In this document: one piece after another, positions 22,379-34,420 of the stretch
How the letters are laid out: the number at the start of each line of letters is the position of its first letter
Position numbering within the stretch: the stretch's first letter is position 1
From: Ophioderma brevispina
Taxonomy: Eukaryota > Echinodermata > Ophiuroidea > Amphilepidida > Ophiodermatidae
NCBI GenBank assembly: GCA_023653785.1
Contig: JAMKCH010051436.1
Location: 54,955 to 118,954, forward strand
Reading direction: 5' to 3'
Length of the DNA: 64,000 nt
The notes under the pieces: generated by a model
Seen by the model: the letters and a program-made list of their open reading frames with translations, nothing else
The model's database searches: none
Told to the model about the DNA's origin: nothing
Position numbers and translations under genes: made by a program

Positions 22379-25300
22379 ACAGTTTGATCAGAGAATATTT
22401 TCTTATTGTCTTGTTTGCGTATAATCATTTTCTAGTCTAGTATTATACTTATGAGTGTCCGATTGTTTTGAAAAGAATGTCTGAAACACTTTCCGGTAGT
22501 ATTAAGAATGTTAACCATTTTTAATTAAACAGGGGATCGGAGAAATGACTTTCTATAAGACTGTTTGTAATTGCCGCACGCACTGCCCATTTTTGAAGTT
22601 TCAAAAAGTTTATCCAAATAACTACACTATGATATGTATTGCCCCATATTAATATACTATAATTAACATATGGTGAACAAGAGTGATAATCTAATGAGTA
22701 ACAATAAGCTTAGTAACACAGTATTTCAACTTACTGATAACCCAATCATTTCGTGCTATAGTTTTAGGAATCATCTATAGATTTTTTTCAAAGTGCGATC
22801 CTGCATTATAGTTACTCCAAGAACTTAGTAGGATAAACTCTTTGTAATTTTTCGATCCTTCATGAGGGTCCCTGGAGTAAATAACATAGCAATGAAAAAT
22901 ACTGAAGTAACAGCAAAACTGAAAATACATTTTGGTGCTGAAAGCTGTTCCTCTTTCATTAGAGCTTAAATTCAGGCACAAGTAGTGAAGAGATAGCAAG
23001 CCGTTGTCCTGAAAGTTAAAACATCCAATTTAGAAAATGACACTTTAAGTTTTCAATGGGCTTTTGTATAGGTTCCATTGCGTTGACAGTGTGTTAGTTG
23101 CCTATTACGGTGTTAATTTCAATGACAATTTCCTCTTTCCTCGAATCACTAAAAGTATGCATGCTTGAGCACACAGTACAACTGTTTGTCATTTCGTACT
23201 CAAATTTCTAAGGACTAATGGGCCACTTTAAAGAGGGAAACCTTTGGTAAATTAACGTATATTCTAATTTAACTGTGCTTTTCAGTATTTTAGACAATAT
23301 CAGTATGTACAACTGCGTCAGTTATTTTTTCTGGTTAGGTTTAACTTCATAGCAGTGACACCTAGGGATCGTTCATAAAGGTCCGTCCGTTTCCCGAAAG
23401 AAATACAGCATTCAAGCTACATGGCACACCTCTTACATGTCAAGGTTCAGGTGATATAATCTCAAAGAAGGAGAAAAAAGGAAGAGGAGGCAAGAAGAAG
23501 AAGGTGAAAAAAATCAATAAAACATTATTTAGAACAATACAAAGGCACAACTTGCAAATATCTGCATAAACTGTATCGCGCTGCGACATGGTATTAGACC
23601 CAGACGGTAAACGTAAAAACAAATCCATTGTCCTCTGAGTTTATTGCTTCTGTTGGATATACAAAGTTATCCTTTGCAGAAAACAGTGGATCCTGTTCCA
23701 AAAGGTTGAAAGTCTCACGGTCTTCGATCTTACATTAACCAGAGTACCAGGACATTCTAGTGTAGTCGTGTATAACTAGTAACTTTTGAAAGACGGTTGG
23801 GCACTGGGCATCAATATCGCAAACATTCTATCAAAACGTTAGTAGGGGTGGGAATATTACCGTCATACAAGTAGCGAAATAATAATAGAATATTGATCAG
23901 GGAAGTGTGAAGGTGTTACAGGGCAATCACACGAAATGCATCAATAGTTATATGAGAAAAGTCATCACAGACAAAATCCTATGTTATGTAAATAGTAAGT
24001 AGATGTCAGTTATTTTATCTAAATAACCATTTAAAATATGCAATCTCATTGGCATCGTCGTTGTGCGGAATCAACCTTTGTGTTAACAAGGTATACGCTT
24101 CCAGGCACTACTATTCGGGCGTTAACACCTTAAATCTACTCTCCAGGGTACGAAAAACATTAAAACACGGCTCGGTGTGTTATGGCAGAAGCACGGATCG
24201 AAATTAATTCTGCTTTCGTTAAGTAGCTTTATCACACCCTAATCGTATCCCTTAATTGTTGATCCATCAGAGGTAGTCGTCCTATTAATAGCGAAAAATG
24301 TTTTGTGCTTTAAGAACATGCGGGATTTGGTAAATCAACTCTTTGTTTCCTAAAGATATTGACCATATAAGGGGGATTGCGTGCACACATTCAACGCACA
24401 AACAGGCAGGTGCTTTGAGAAATCAGAAATTATCAGAAACGTCAGACTTGCTGACTTCTCACTTCTGTTTATAGATTAAGTGTTGGTATTGAGAGAGGGT
24501 GAGGGCACCGATGCACTGTTCCCAAAAAGCCCGTTATATGGGAAATCATTTGAGACTCATACAAAGTGGCCGTAATCTGATCCATCTGTTAAGGAAACAC
24601 CAAATGCAATCGTGCTTGGATTGCCACCGTGTTTTATATGAAAACAATGTTAACATAATTGTATTCTTTATATCCCAATTTACTTTTAATTTGTTAATTG
24701 ATGAGAATTTCTTAAGATTGCAAGATGTGATTGAATCATTTGTGACATGTTGTACTTTTTTGGTTTGTTTGTTTGTATTTTTGGCTCTGTTTTGGTAACT
24801 GATGTGGTGCGTTTTGCATCAATACTGCGAAAACCCGGGGCGAAAACAAACCGTTCTATATTGTTCAGATGAAAAAAAAAATATTGTAGCTTTAGTCGTT
24901 TATTTCTAAACGGAATGCAATGCTTCTCGACTATATGTCTAGTCAAATACGTCCAAAAGAAAGTGATCTCTTCTAACGGAAAAACACAACCCCCCCAAAA
25001 AAAGATTATTTAACTTCCATAGTTTTCTAGTCTGCAATCGTAACAATCCATAAAGCACATCAATACGTTTATTAGGTGTTAGTATGATAAGTTGATTTCA
25101 CATAGTGATATGACAACGCATCCCAAACCCTTATACATGTTCTTCCAAACTGGTTAAATTACACACATCCGTGTATCTCTCTGTGTATACATTGACGTCG
25201 GTGTAGCTTACGTGTTTATCTACTGGAATTTAAAGTGAATCATTGGAATTTGAAATAATACCTTTCTTTTAAATAGGAAACAGCAACAAAGCTCGGTTTC

Positions 25301-25929
25301 AATCAATAATTATTTCTTACTTGTATAATATTTATGTATAAACTCCACAGATCACGGACACTTCCAGTGTACTGCTAACATACTTACACGATTGTGAATA
25401 GTGTGCATGTGATTAGCCTTGGTAATTATGATATGAGTTTTACTCTATTGATTGAAAATGTTATATCAACAGTTGGATTTCCAGTTTCTTTAAACTTTCT
25501 ATGGCATTGAAAGATATAAATGAGAAATGGTGTTAACATTGTACCCATACTTTTCCTATAGGAATCTGAATTAAAAAATATAAAATTGTTATAATATGAT
25601 CGTGCTTTGAAGTGATTGATTTGTTCGGCCACATAACGGTGTGTTCTTGGTGAAAGATATTCATGAGTTAGACTAGAGTAAAGACTCTTTTACGGAATAA
25701 AGCTGTACATTCATTGTAATCATTTGATCCTCTTATAGAAAATGTCATGCTAGGCTAATTCCATGAAGTCTTACATGAAGGATGAACCCACATCACTGTG
25801 GAGTTCCTGTGTGCGTGATCTACTTTTGAATCATGTTGTCCAAATAGTAAGATCTCGACTTTTAAATGAAGGAGTAGGTTAACACTTAAGTGTACAAGGG
25901 CGGGAGTCCACCTCGACCCAGGATTTCGC
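22379..25929. other. Long non-coding stretch, nothing recognised
   Basis: About 3.5 kb without a repeat partner or credible coding frame. Short frames such as 24499-24798 (GTG start) carry no recognisable domain. Confidence 0.45.
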
Positions 25930-26185
25930 TTTTGGCGTGCCATATTTTAAATAACGCTAACATATTTTTGTCCAAACTTTTATATAATTGTCTCAATATC
26001 AGGCATATTTTGATGGAATAAAATCGGTAGTATTTAGCAAAATCAAGCATTTTGGTGGCGCTAATAAAACTTTGCATTTCCCCTTAAGTTGTATTGGAGT
26101 AGCTTTTGTGAATTTTTATTTCAGCAATGTAATTGTATTTATGTCCTGTTATTATGAACCAAATTTTATGGAAAAAGAAGATTGG
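25930..26185 (+). repeat. Dispersed repeat G, copy 2
   Basis: Collinear with 7000-7285 (shared ATTTTGGTGGCGCTA, GTATTGGAGTA, TTTTTATTTC..GCAAT, AATTTTATGG). Divergence is high, so the copies are old. Confidence 0.55.
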
Positions 26186-26573
26186 AGAAAGTTGTATTTC
26201 ATTTTGGGGTTGGAGGAAGTCCTACTCGTCATAAAAATCGTGTTTTTTTGGGTGTGTGTATGTGTGTGTTGTCGTAAATATATCGTTTCAAACATATGGC
26301 ACATTTTTATTACGTGTGTCTAATTTTAGAATCATGTGTCATTGACCAATACACTTTAAACATCTGCGACAATATTCCGCGATAACATGAATCTTTGATA
26401 CAACACAAAATTAACTTTGTCATTCACTTTTCCATTAACAATAAGTTTGCAAGTGATTAAATTAATTTATGGACGTATATCAGTTATTCTTGTCGATGGA
26501 CTTGCTATTTATTACTGGTGATGGTACTTCTGTAGGTGGGCTAATATCGTTCCTGCTAGTGCTGGAGGTCGTG

Positions 26574-26700
26574 CTGTTGTTGTTGAGTTGTTGTTATTGT
26601 TGTTGTTGTTGGCAGTGGTGGTGATAGCGGCGGTAGTGGTGGCAGCCGAGACGGTGGCGGCGGCGTCTGTGGTGGTGGTGGTAGTTGTGATGGTAGCGAT
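26574..26700. repeat. Cryptic triplet repeat (GTT, GGT, GGC)
   Basis: Trinucleotide-biased sequence: GTTGTTGTT grading to GGTGGT and GGCGGCG. The minus-strand frame 26556-26816 encodes Pro, Thr and Gln runs because of it. No domain was identified, so it is not called coding. Confidence 0.75.
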
Positions 26701-26822
26701 GAAGACGTTGTTTCGTTATTTAGGTCAAAGATGCAATGACCCCAAATGAATGTCTGCTGCGCCGGAGTAAATGAAATGAGATTACGGCGTCGAGCAATTT
26801 GGACACCACACCGCATTTAACT

Positions 26823-27083
26823 TCTTTGCTAGTTCTGTTTTAAGGGCTTGGCCGATTTAAAAAAAATGGGAATGAAAAGAAGCAAAACAAATTTTGGAGG
26901 TCCCCATGACCCCCCCCCCCCCTTGGTCATTTAAGTGATAACTTAAAAGAGATTATTTCTTATCCCGTGTCTGTCCAGCTGCACCTGATCGGAGTGAGTG
27001 ACAACTTTGAAATTGGTATCAAAATATGCGCTGTGATTATATACATACTTTACAATTAAAAATTCATCTATTCAGAAATAGTC
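26823..27083. other. Non-coding stretch with C13 run
   Basis: C13 homopolymer at 26910-26922; otherwise nothing recognised. Confidence 0.5.
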
Positions 27084-27150
27084 GTGAGAACTTAATTTCG
27101 TTGATTATCGCTTTTGGTAAAAAAAGTGATGATCAACGAAACGGGCTCAC
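27084..27150 (+). ncRNA. Pre-miRNA-sized hairpin (candidate only)
   Basis: GTGAG..TTTCGTTGATTATCGCTTTT (left) pairs with AAAAAGTGATGATCAACGAAA..CTCAC (right) around a short loop near 27117-27121. The stem is about 24-28 bp with few mismatches and a small bulge, and total length is ~67 nt. Size and shape fit a miRNA precursor, but MITE-derived hairpins look the same, and no expression or conservation evidence is available. Confidence 0.2.
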
Positions 27151-27208
27151 TGGTAACTTGAAAAGTATCAATATAAGCTCGTTTCGTTTAATAAAACATA
27201 CAATGATA

Positions 27209-27823
27209 TAAACAGGCCTCGCCTCTCAGCCATCGCATTCTGCATACCGTAGGACATCGTGGACATAGTTGAAAAGGGGAATTCCTTAATACAGCAATGG
27301 CGTCTAGAAGATTATTGTACAAACTGCCAGCGGTAACTGTGGTGCGATCATGACCATGCACTAAATACTTTTTAACACTTCCTCAGCAGGTGTTTAGGAA
27401 TATAAAGCAAAGCCAACTGCTCCACGATACTCGTACTTTGCCTGTGGATAACCTGCATTCTTTACACACACGAGTTATCCGTTGTGCACCAGGCATACTT
27501 AAAATGAACACGACTTGGACGTCGAACACCATTCAGAAGACGTGATTACCGACTGAAGCAGGAGTTTTGTCTGGCGATGCTATTGTTGTTGCTTGCGTGA
27601 AAAGGAAGGGGTGATAAGCTTTGGCAACAGACCCGCAAAATATCGTCTGGCCAGTTCGACAGCAAAACATTGTAACTTTCTCTTACCTCGGGAAAAATCG
27701 TTTGCTGTATTAATTACAACAGGTAACGCGAATACACAGTTCTGAATACTGATAGTTATAATAGGTTTATAACGGAAACCGTGCCAGACACAGCATATGC
27801 TTTTTATCATTTTTCATTTTCCC
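27209..27823 (-). pseudogene. Degenerate coding-like segment of block A
   Basis: Comparing A with A' in the same frame gives runs of identical residues (CCRTGQTI, VAKA, TPAS, MPGA-RIT, VHGHD, L-D-IA) separated by changes, stops and frameshifts. That pattern suggests a once-coding sequence now decayed in both copies. No family was recognised from these fragments. The open part 27580-27810 is in a different frame from the shared residues and is not the relevant one. Confidence 0.3.
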
Positions 27824-28347
27824 ATATCGTCGCTGGGTGGGAAGACCCCCTCACAGGAAATGTTTTAACCTCCAGAGGTCAAGTGAAGAAACACTGCAAT
27901 TTAAAACTGCAATTATATCATCTTAATTAAGCTACAAGGTTAAAGTCCGTATGTTACAAAGAAAATGATGCATATCGTCGCTGGGCGGGAACAACATTTT
28001 ATGTTACTCCAGAGGTCAAATGCAAACCACATGTAAAAGTGGGCCCCAGTGCTAAAACCTCATATGTGCATTTTGGGCACATCGGGTTCTATTTTGAATT
28101 TCAAGTCAAATATGATAGTAAATCATATGGCAGTTTATTTCAGAATCTGGAGTAAATAATTCTCTAAATATATTTAGAAAGGAAAAACCTTTCTTTTGCA
28201 AGGCATTACAGTAAAGTATTCAGTTTTTGGTGTCTCCTGAAAATGTTACATATGAGGTTTTGTCATGTTACCGTTTTTACTACATGTGAGGTTTTGCTCT
28301 TAAAGGTCAAATGCACATATGAGGTTTTTCCCGCCCAGCGACGATAT
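27824..28347. mobile_element. Composite TIR insertion with two left ends
   Basis: A left end, ATATCGTCGCTGGGTGGGAA, lies at 27824. A second left end, ATATCGTCGCTGGGCGGGAA, lies at 27972. The exact inverse of the second lies at 28328-28347 (a perfect 20-bp TIR). The unit 27972-28347 (376 bp) is a full element. The segment 27894-27971 is a copy of sequence that flanks the second element (28601-28677), so the first insertion contains both an element end and foreign flank. A' has an uninterrupted ATAT at 36751-36754 at this point. Confidence 0.8.
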
Positions 28348-28677
28348 ATTGCAGCTGATATTTCCTCGTTTTGGTGAACTCTCATTCATGACCTTCTTCT
28401 GTCTTTGAAATGCATTTGCCTTTCAACAACATGTTGCACATCCTTAAAAAAATCGTATAAAAACACGTTTTCTGAGAAAACTGAAAATCTACTGGGCCCA
28501 TTCATGCTTATAGGGCCTGCAATGAAAGGAAGCATAAAAGAAAGAGTTTTACTTTACTATTGTGAAGTAAGAATTTATGAAGTTTAATAATTAACATAAC
28601 TGCAATTTAAAACTGCAATTATATCCTCTTAATTAAGCTACAAGGTTAAAGTCCGTATGTTACAAAGAAAATGATGC

Positions 28678-29046
28678 ATATCGTCGCTGGGCGGGAACAA
28701 CATTTTATGTTACTCCAGAGGTCAAATGCAAACCACATGTAAAAAGTGGCCCCCAGTGCTAAAACCTCATATTTGCATTTTGGTCGCATCGGGTTCTATT
28801 TTGAAATTCAAGCCAAATATGATAGAAAATCATTTTGCAGTTTTTTTTCAGAGTAAGTAATTATCGAAATATATTAAGAAATGACAACTATTCTTGTTTA
28901 AGGTTACAGTAAATTATTCAAGTTTTGGTGTCTCTCGAAAATGTTACTTATGAGGTTTTGTCATGCTACCGTTCTTGCTATACATGTGAGGTTTTGCTGT
29001 TAAAGCTCAAATGCACATAATGTGTTTTTCCAACCCAGCGATGACA
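28678..29046. mobile_element. TIR element, second copy (369 bp)
   Basis: Collinear with 27972-28347. The left end ATATCGTCGCTGGGCGGGAA is intact; the right end is decayed (CCAACCCAGCGATGACAT). Block A' continues across the same point without it: GAAAAAATGCATATTGAAAAATAC in reverse complement against GAAAATGATGCATAT...CATTGAAAATACC here. Confidence 0.8.
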
Positions 29047-29144
29047 TTGAAAATACCGTGCAAATTACTAACATCATTATTTTTAATGCATGATGTAAAA
29101 TAGATCACTATGCGTGGGAAAGACGGGTTTTGTTAGGTATATAC

Positions 29145-29282
29145 CCCTAACGTACCTTAATGCCACTTTTGCGACTTTTCAAAAATCACGAAGCGGTTTT
29201 AGGGGAAATTGCCTAGATCTAACAAGAAACAATAACGCTACATCGTCAGGTTGGTAGCCATTTTCAGAAAATAACGTTAGGG
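29145..29282. mobile_element. Miniature TIR element (CCCTAACGT ... ACGTTAGGG)
   Basis: 138-bp unit with 9-bp inverted ends CCCTAACGT (29145) and ACGTTAGGG (29282). The interior shares TTAGATCTAACAAGA-like sequence, AACGCTAC and GTCAGGTTGGTAG with about 59405-59575, a diverged, slightly longer copy. No coding capacity. Confidence 0.55.
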
Positions 29283-29763
29283 AAATACGACAAAATGCGT
29301 ATCTATGTGGTATCGTTTAGTTTACGATCTGCAAAATTTAAAGGCATATAAAATGCGTGTAAATGATTGACAATTTTGAAGAACGATTTATTGCGAAATT
29401 AACACAGATACGTTAATTTTGAAGGGAAAAAATGATTTAACTCATTAGTGACGTCACATTTGGAATATTTGTGAACTTTTGATGACCAAAGTAAATATTC
29501 CAAATTTCGCGGACATGACGAGGGACGGCGACATGATCGACCAACTGACAGACTAACACATACGTTTTCGAGCAGTACGATTGATAGAGGGACTGGCAAG
29601 GTCAGCATTATGTTGATGTAATTACCAAATTACATTATATTAATTGTCCAGACGAGATACAATACACACATCAAAACCATAATGCATATTCAAATAGATA
29701 TGCTTTTCTTCTTTTTATTGGGCTATTCCTGAAATCAAAACGACCGCACTCCAAAAAATGCAT

Positions 29764-29860
29764 GGGAATTCCCACAGTGAAGTCCAAAAAGCGCATGGGA
29801 ATTCCCGCGATGAAAAATAAAAATTTAAAAGCTAACCATACATGACCCTGTGAATTCCCA
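29764..29860. promoter_or_regulatory. Cluster of palindromic kappaB-like sites (candidate)
   Basis: GGGAATTCCC occurs exactly at 29764-29773 and at 29797-29806, both within the context CATGGGAATTCCC. A related TGAATTCCCATG lies at 29850-29862. The decamer fits the Rel/NF-kappaB consensus GGGRNWYYCC. Spacing of the two exact sites is 33 bp, close to three helical turns. No promoter or gene is visible nearby, so a function is only inferred. Confidence 0.25.
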
Positions 29861-29862
29861 TG

Positions 29863-30599
29863 ACTTTACTGATCCACTGAAAAAAATCTAATTCCCAAAG
29901 AATACTATTACAAATTTCCCCCCCTTTAATTCTAGTTGGTCACAAACACCCAAATATAACAAGATCGAAAATGTCACAGTGATTTGCCAAAACAGCTTTG
30001 GAATTTGCATAGTCATTTCGAATTATGAAATTGTCATCATGTGGTGGATAATTTCTTTAATCGTCCATTGTTCTTGCTGGTATAGTTTGATATAAATAAT
30101 GCCCTCAAGAAATGCCATGAAATTCCATACACGAAAGATATACATATACACTTCCTAACATTAAAATTAATGGATTCCTAATATTAAATGTATATAAAAC
30201 ATATACAAAATAATGAAGGAACTAACAGTTGTCGATATTTATTGAAAATACCCATACCACATTGACAAAATGTTCGCAGACATTTGATTAATGAAAGAGT
30301 TCCCAAATGATCGGATGTTTAAACCTTTAGTTATTATATATGGTGTTTCAAGTATCGCCAAAATATATTTAGAGAATAAAGATTAGATTTTTTTTTGTTT
30401 TTGGCCATCTTAGATGGTGTCATAATGGATGGGCATCCAATATTTTGAGTGGTGGATGCCGGCGCAGATTCTTATTTAGAAATGTGTAATTTTTGCTTTT
30501 TGCGACATAATTTATTTGTCAAAAATATTCTAACATCATTCTTTTTTATTCATTTAAATAATTGCACCCCTCTTGAAAACAAATGTTTCAATCCAAAGA
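29863..30599. other. Non-coding stretch, nothing recognised
   Basis: AT-rich; no repeat partner and no credible gene. Confidence 0.45.
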
Positions 30600-30740
30600 A
30601 CCAAAGTCATCGCACGGTGATCGTCACGCTGCGTAAATTGCATTTTCGTACCAACGCGAAATGTACGACGCAGTATAAACGCGCCGTTTGCGCGTGTCAT
30701 ATTTTCGACTACAACGCGTAATTGCTGCACGCACTATCCA
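30600..30740. other. CpG-dense patch with hairpin
   Basis: About twenty CpG dinucleotides in 140 bases, far above the neighbouring sequence. CTGCG at 30629 and CGCAG near 30668 bracket an imperfect hairpin with ATTTTCG/CGCGAAAT inside (30628-30674). Both strands are open across part of it (30449-30721 plus, 30624-30845 minus), but no domain is seen. It could be the GC-rich remnant of a mobile element or a small CpG island. Confidence 0.45.
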
Positions 30741-31109
30741 TATATTACCCAGTAATGGATGGGCGGAGCTTTGACCTAATCCAATCAAATTTCTTGTTAA
30801 CATGATAAACCACCCCACTGAATAAGAATGAACATCAACTGTCATGAGTAGGATTTCAACCCACTTTATTTTTGGTTTGAATAAATAAACAGATATATCT
30901 TATATCTATGAGGAGCCATTTTTTTAAAGAACAGTTTCAGTTAACTAATGTAGATGCTCGGACGATGGTCAAAAGCTAATCTACAGCCTTGGGAAAAGCG
31001 CATGCTTGACATTTACTAGTATTAGTAACGAGTATCCAGAGAAACAAGAGGACAGATAATATTTACCTTAAGCATTTTCTTGCAACTGCTTGCCGGGTAA
31101 TAAGCTTGT
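30741..31109. other. Non-coding stretch, nothing recognised
   Basis: No repeat partner and no credible gene. Confidence 0.4.
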
Positions 31110-34100
31110 TCATTCCCGGATTCAGTCTGTTTGACTAATTCCAACCATGTGAAGAAATTTTGGATTTGAGGGGGAATACTCTATACATACTGACACACAG
31201 GCAGTATATTAATGTAGATTGATTGACTACTTGAAAAATATATTTTGGAATAGGAGCAGGACAGAGGAGCTCCACCCCTACGTTGATGTGTAGTGTGCTA
31301 TGTATATGTTACGTTAAAAAGTTGGAATATTGAGTTAGAGCCGATTTTGGGGCAAAACCTTTCCCTAAATATTCATAACAATGACAAAATGGAGTTGTGT
31401 GCGTCTCTTCAATGTGCTCTGCACGTACACACTTCTTTCAATATATTTTAACAAATGAAGAGCGCCGCTCATTACTCTCATTACTGAATGGTGACGTCAT
31501 ATTTGCGATACAGCTTGGGAGATTTTGAAATTCTGTATTGTGTGTTCAAGACGTTCGAGAGACTTTTTTAGACCTCGGGTGGTAAAAATTATATTCGCAA
31601 TGATAATGCGAAAATCCGGTATGGTCTCGGCTATCGGAAGCTGAAAACAGAATTTAAATAAGACTTTCCGTTGTTCAGTGTTTGTGTTGTTTTTATGTCA
31701 GTACCGTTGCGCCATGAGTCAATCCGGAAATTGAGGGTTGAAAAGGTACTCCTAAATAATGGTAGATTATGCGCGATATAATGTGACTAGTGAGATCTAC
31801 TATGTGTGTCGGTATTACTTAGATCATTCCTGAACCCACAGTGTCATCATTGCAAGGTGACATTCACTTTAAATAAGGTGACAATGGAAATATGCATGGC
31901 TATTTTCCGGCAGTGGAACCAATTTTGAACTGGGAATTGCAATGGAGTATTGATTGCTGTCATAATTATATGCGCGGAAACGTGTTTGTGGGCGCGGTCA
32001 AGCATGGTTTGCATGACACGTACAATGTACACACATTCGATTGTGTGTATATTTAGGTCAGTCACCCGAATGTACTACACATGCGCGAATTCATCGTCGG
32101 TGACTTGTCACTAACATTTGTTATACAGGCGTCAATGGAGAGCTTTGTTTGTGCTCTGTTACAAATGCCCGAAGCTCGAGAAAATGATTCCATTCTATTT
32201 TAATCATAAAGGCTACCTGTATAAAACTGAAATTCGATTGTATTTTGTAAGCGAACTGGTTATTTTATACGTTTATTACGGTAATGCAAGCGGTTATGAA
32301 GTAAGTAATATCATACATGCTGCACTATAATTGGAACATGGATTTTGTTCTAATACTCACTATTTCTGTTTTAAAGGGCAGATCAGAAGAATTACCGTAC
32401 AATAATACCCTTGGACATTTACACGGTTTTCGATTCAAATTTATAGAAAGTCTTTACACAGGCTATGCTTCTTAGATTTTATCAGCCCCTCTAAATCAGA
32501 TTAACAACAGAGCTCAGTTTAATCTGTCGATCTTCCTCTGTTCATCTCTAACAACGCTTTTATTCCGTCAAATGATTATGGTATATGAGAGTGTACTTGC
32601 ATCATCGCTTAAAGCAGACAAATTAAGTAGTGTAAGTGTGCCTACCAGTGTCAAGCTTAAATCTTTCCAGGCGACGTGACCTCATAATTACTTGAATCGC
32701 TGATCTTGTAAAGCATTTGCCCTAAATAGGACAAAGCCGTCTACACCAGAGGCGCCATGCCATCGAGTATCACGTCGAAGAATGCCTTCACCGCACCTGC
32801 ATGAATTCCTTGTGCTCGTGAACATGCAATATAAAACTTGCAGATTACACAAATAGTAGAAACAAACTTTAACTATACAAATTATGAGAAACCAGATAAA
32901 TGCTGGCAGTATCTTGATACGGAGTAAAGCATAAAGCAGCTATTTGATAGTAACATTATACTAGTCTCCACAAATAGCAGTCTAATATGCCTCATACCGT
33001 ATTATGTAGCTATATCAGGGTCCAATCTTATGTCTTAAAAGGTCTTTAATAAATATCTTGTTGGTAAAATGTTACTCGTATACGCTAACTCAGATCGAGT
33101 ATGATCAAATCCGTAACTTGGTGCTTGACGGATTATTTGCCTAAATTATAGCCCGTGTAGATACTTTCATAGTGGTCTAGAAGTAGGTCAAATTATTACA
33201 GAGTCCCACATCTGCTCGACAATTCTAAGCTATCTTTGTACTACCAGTAAGCAGTTAACCAAACACTCCATCGAAAAGCTCTCAATGTTTGCCATTTTAC
33301 TACAAAGATCCTGCGCTCTCCAGGCTATGAATATTTGACAGATTGATTACACTCAAGTGCCGTAAGGACCAAGCTGTTGAATATAATGGTGGTACTTTCA
33401 GATCCATTTTTCTACCTGCATAAAAAAGATGGTTTGTTTTTTTAATCCTACATGGTTACGATAAGTATAATAAGTTGCACCTAAACTATTTAGTATCATC
33501 CCACACAATTTGTGCCAAATCTCTTAATTTAAAATGATCAGATTCAGATTCGGGTTTAGTTCCATTTCGATTTAAAATACAGTTAATAAAAACAGGGGTC
33601 CGATACCTCTAAACTACACTATAGTTATGAAGAAACCAGAGGTCCGGTGTTTTGTGACGTAAATAAAAACCAATATCCATTGACGGTTAATGAAATCATT
33701 TAGTATTTCACGTTTATTAACTCACAGCCACACACTAAAAGTAGAGAGTTTTTCGTTATTGTGTTAGGAATTGTTGTACAAATGTTACCTAATGGTATAC
33801 TGAAAACAATATAATCTTAATTACTGGCGTTTTTGTACTCGTGTGACGTCATGAAATACAGTAGTATATTAGAATGTACTATTTTAATGTAACTTAAAAT
33901 AGCTTTAATGTCCGTTTTCACGAAGAATGCTATTTCTAAAGATGACTCAGTAGGCAATACATAGACCAAATCGAAAATTTAAAATTTTGAGAAAAAGGCT
34001 AATTGTGCTTTTAAGTAGTTCAAGCTGCAGTCCAGATTATTGCCACAATATTTAAAATTAAATGAATTACAAATTAAAATTCCAGGCAAATTTTGCCGAA

Positions 34101-34420
34101 CAAGGAAATATGTCAAATCATTTAATGAATTAAAAACCAAGGTTACATAATCACAAACATATATCCTCCAGTAAGTAGTCAGTCGCTACATTATAACGTA
34201 TTGACCTTGCCTTAAAAAGAGACTTCAGGCTTTTATTGAAAAGCGCACTATAGTCACTATAACTTCATAATTACTATTGTGACAAGTTCATCTAAGTTTT
34301 ATTGCATATTTCTTTAATCATTTTTCATAATACCATGCAAGTTCTCCAAGCACGAACCTTTCTCCATATACAGCGTGTCTTCCCAAAAACGCAACCCTCT
34401 TAGTTGATGTTATAATTTCA
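31110..34420 (+). repeat. Segmental duplication block B, copy 1
   Basis: Collinear with 40930-44430 and, from about 32925 on, with 62240-64000. Shared landmarks include CCAACCATGTGAAGAAATT, ATCATACATGCTGCACTATAATT, GGTTTTCGATTCAAATTTAT, GATCCTGCGCTCTCCAGGC, GGTCCGGTGTTTTGTGACGT and GCAAGTTCTCCAAGCACGAACC. B1 has a 728-bp insertion (31422-32149) and about 100 extra bases near 33540-33645. It lacks about 200 bases that B2 and B3 share near their ends, so B2 and B3 look closer to each other. Confidence 0.85.
31422..32149. mobile_element. 728-bp insertion in B1 with 9-bp target duplication
   Basis: TGTGCTCTG lies at 31413-31421 and again at 32150-32158, directly flanking the segment. The paralogous site in B2 is uninterrupted (TGTGGCTCTG, 41244-41253). 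A 9-bp direct flank plus an empty paralog is good evidence for transposition. The ends (CACGTACACA ... GAGCTTTGTTT) show no clear inverted repeat and no TG..CA. Mutator- and Merlin-type transposons make 8-9-bp duplications, but the family is not determined. No coding frame of note is inside. Confidence 0.7.

Larger units (their letters stand above)
27209..29085 (-). repeat. Segmental duplication block A (inverted partner of A')
   Basis: The reverse complement is collinear with 36290-37345. Shared blocks include GTTTCCGTTATAAACCTATTA, CTGTCGAACTGGCCAGAC, GTGCATGGTCATGAT, CAACATGTTGTTGAAAGG and CTCTTAATTAAGCTACAA. Block A is longer because it carries two TIR insertions that A' lacks (27824-28347 and 28678-29046). 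A' has about 150 extra bases near 36500-36650. Block A is one arm of a large, widely spaced inverted repeat. Confidence 0.8.

Noticed and set aside
26556..26816. Proline/threonine-rich protein on the minus strand
   Set aside because: Produced by a cryptic GTT/GGT triplet repeat; no domain outside the biased part.
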